From Saccharicrinis fermentans DSM 9555 = JCM 21142 (GTDB lineage: Bacteria > Bacteroidota > Bacteroidia > Bacteroidales > Marinilabiliaceae), in contig NZ_KI912107.1 in assembly GCF_000517085.1 (NCBI RefSeq), positions 504,425-568,424 of the forward strand: 64,000 nt of DNA, in the 5' to 3' direction. How positions within the stretch are numbered: the stretch's first letter is position 1; each line of letters begins with the position of its first letter. A program made the position numbers and the translations under genes. A model generated the notes under the pieces. That model was not told the DNA's origin, searched no databases, and saw nothing but the letters and a program-made list of their open reading frames with translations. This document shows positions 62,914 through 64,000 of the stretch, in pieces.

Positions 62914-64000
62914 ATGAATCAGGATCGTATGCAAAATAACACAATAAAATCAAAAGGTGAAGAGATTATAGCATTGGCAAATACTGTCAGATGGGATTTA
63001 GGGATTGATTTCCATGATTCCATTATAGAATCCATATACGAAGATGCTTCACTCATTGCAAAAAAAACAGTTCAACAAACAGGAGAAAAGGAAGCTTATA
63101 GTTTTGATTTAAAAATTGATAAGATTGTGACCAGTAAATGGTTGGGTTTTCCGTTGATGTTTCTAATGTTGACAGTTGTATTTTGGCTTACTGTGGCAGG
63201 TGCAAATTATCCATCCGGTTTATTGGCTTCATTGTTAATTGATACCATGCACCCAATACTTAAAGGGTTTGCCGCTTCCGTGAATATGCCCTGGTGGCTC
63301 GATGGTGTGCTTATTGACGGTGCTTATCTTTCTATGGCATGGGTTATAGCGGTTATGTTGCCTCCAATGGCTATTTTCTTTCCTATTTTTACTTTGCTCG
63401 AAGATCTGGGGTATCTGCCACGTGTGGCTTTTAATATGGATAGTCTTTTTCGTAAAGCTGGCGCCCATGGTAAACAAGCTCTTACTATGAGCATGGGCTT
63501 TGGGTGTAATGCGGCAGGTGTTGTCGCCGCTCGGGTGATCGACAGTCCTAGAGAACGGCTAATCGCCATTATTACCAATAATTTCTCTTTGTGCAACGGT
63601 CGTTGGCCAACCCAAATTCTTATTGCTTCTATTTTTATGGGAAGCTTAGTGCCTGCAGGGATGGCCGGTATTGTTTCAGCGGGAGCTGTTGTTGCAATAG
63701 CTTTGTTGGGTATCTTTTTTAGTTTGGTTGTATCTTGGGTTTTAAGTAAGTCGGTTTTAAAGGGGGAAGCCTCCTCTTTTAGCTTGGAGTTGCCACCTTA
63801 TCGTCCTCCACGTGTTCTGCAAACTTTATATACCTCACTTATTGATCGTACTATTATTGTTCTCTGGCGTGCAGTCGTTTTTGCAGTTCCAGCTGGTGTG
63901 TTTATTTGGTTAGTTGCTAATATTCATATGGGTGATTTAAGTATTGCTGAACATTTTATTCAATGGTCTAATCCATTTGCCATAATATTTGGTTTAAATG
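62914..64000 (+). CDS. FeoB permease part (split FeoB), cut by the window end
   Basis: From ATG 62914 (start MNQDRMQNNTIKSKGEE) the frame stays open to the window edge, 362 codons. A helical lead-in of about 65 residues is followed by several transmembrane helices. FeoB gate motifs are present: SMGFGCNAAGVVAARVID (conserved Cys) and NNFSLCNGRWPTQI (second conserved Cys). There is no GTPase domain. It belongs with the GTPase gene just upstream; together they should form the inner-membrane ferrous iron channel. The C-terminal half of the protein is outside the window. Confidence 0.85.
   Translation, partial: MNQDRMQNNTIKSKGEEIIALANTVRWDLGIDFHDSIIESIYEDASLIAKKTVQQTGEKEAYSFDLKIDKIVTSKWLGFPLMFLMLTVVFWLTVAGANYPSGLLASLLIDTMHPILKGFAASVNMPWWLDGVLIDGAYLSMAWVIAVMLPPMAIFFPIFTLLEDLGYLPRVAFNMDSLFRKAGAHGKQALTMSMGFGCNAAGVVAARVIDSPRERLIAIITNNFSLCNGRWPTQILIASIFMGSLVPAGMAGIVSAGAVVAIALLGIFFSLVVSWVLSKSVLKGEASSFSLELPPYRPPRVLQTLYTSLIDRTIIVLWRAVVFAVPAGVFIWLVANIHMGDLSIAEHFIQWSNPFAIIFGLN

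Overview
The window is chromosomal DNA of a Bacteroidota bacterium, most likely a Bacteroidales/Marinilabiliales-type organism; the order-level guess is weak. Evidence: AT-rich DNA, weak or absent Shine-Dalgarno sequences, promoters with the Bacteroidota -33 TTG/TTTG and -7 TAnnTTTG pattern (rpsO, acpP, the abundant lipoprotein at 36978), RprX/RprY-type two-component systems, a DUF2851 protein, a remnant of a hybrid two-component sensor of a polysaccharide utilization locus, and an acpP-fabF-rnc operon.

Layout. 0-5 kb: exported beta-barrel-like protein, a mannitol-dehydrogenase-family gene facing a Nudix-type repressor gene with matching palindromes in front of both, and YwbE. 5-9 kb: a histidine kinase/response regulator pair and a divergent exported protein, with a phased TTAAC array between. 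9-10.3 kb: repeat-rich non-coding block (direct repeats, a 170-nt imperfect palindrome, seven 51-bp tandem repeats). 10.3-14.7 kb: DUF2851 protein, K+ channel, lipoprotein, cysteine-cluster protein. 14.7-17.7 kb: membrane glycosyltransferase pair. 17.7-27.3 kb: an eight-gene co-directional sugar locus (three Gfo/Idh/MocA oxidoreductases, two of them with Tat signals, two xylose-isomerase-like TIM barrels, a DUF1080 protein, a ThuA lipoprotein and a tetraheme cytochrome fused to a SUMF1-like domain), followed upstream by a large transmembrane transcription regulator (27.6-30.1 kb). 30.3-43.9 kb: mostly housekeeping genes (rpsO, pnp, prolyl oligopeptidase, deoxynucleoside kinase, TPR/OmpA-like lipoprotein, rRNA/tRNA methyltransferase, sucC, nucleotide-sugar epimerase, lepA). 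43.9-47.5 kb: an IS256-family element next to the remains of at least three carbohydrate/sulfate genes. 47.7-50 kb: a second kinase/regulator pair. 50-60.5 kb: rnc, fabF, acpP, purN, DUF169, an M23 peptidase lipoprotein, two tandem YitT genes, leuS. 60.7 kb: tRNA-Arg(CCG). 61-64 kb: ferrous iron uptake genes with a membrane-anchored DtxR-FeoA-FeoA protein and FeoB split into a GTPase and a permease; the permease runs off the window.

How the genes fit together. The most unusual part is 17.7-30.1 kb. Exported Gfo/Idh oxidoreductases, TIM-barrel lyase/isomerase-like proteins and a DUF1080 protein are the ingredients of 3-keto-glycoside chemistry. Here they travel with a membrane tetraheme cytochrome fused to a SUMF1-like domain that lacks the catalytic cysteines, and with a one-protein membrane regulator carrying PLC-like, LamG and SARP-like domains. 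A periplasmic sugar-oxidation pathway coupled to the quinone pool is a testable inference, not something the sequence proves. The iron locus at the right end is also atypical. The IS256 region looks like a decayed sulfated-polysaccharide locus.
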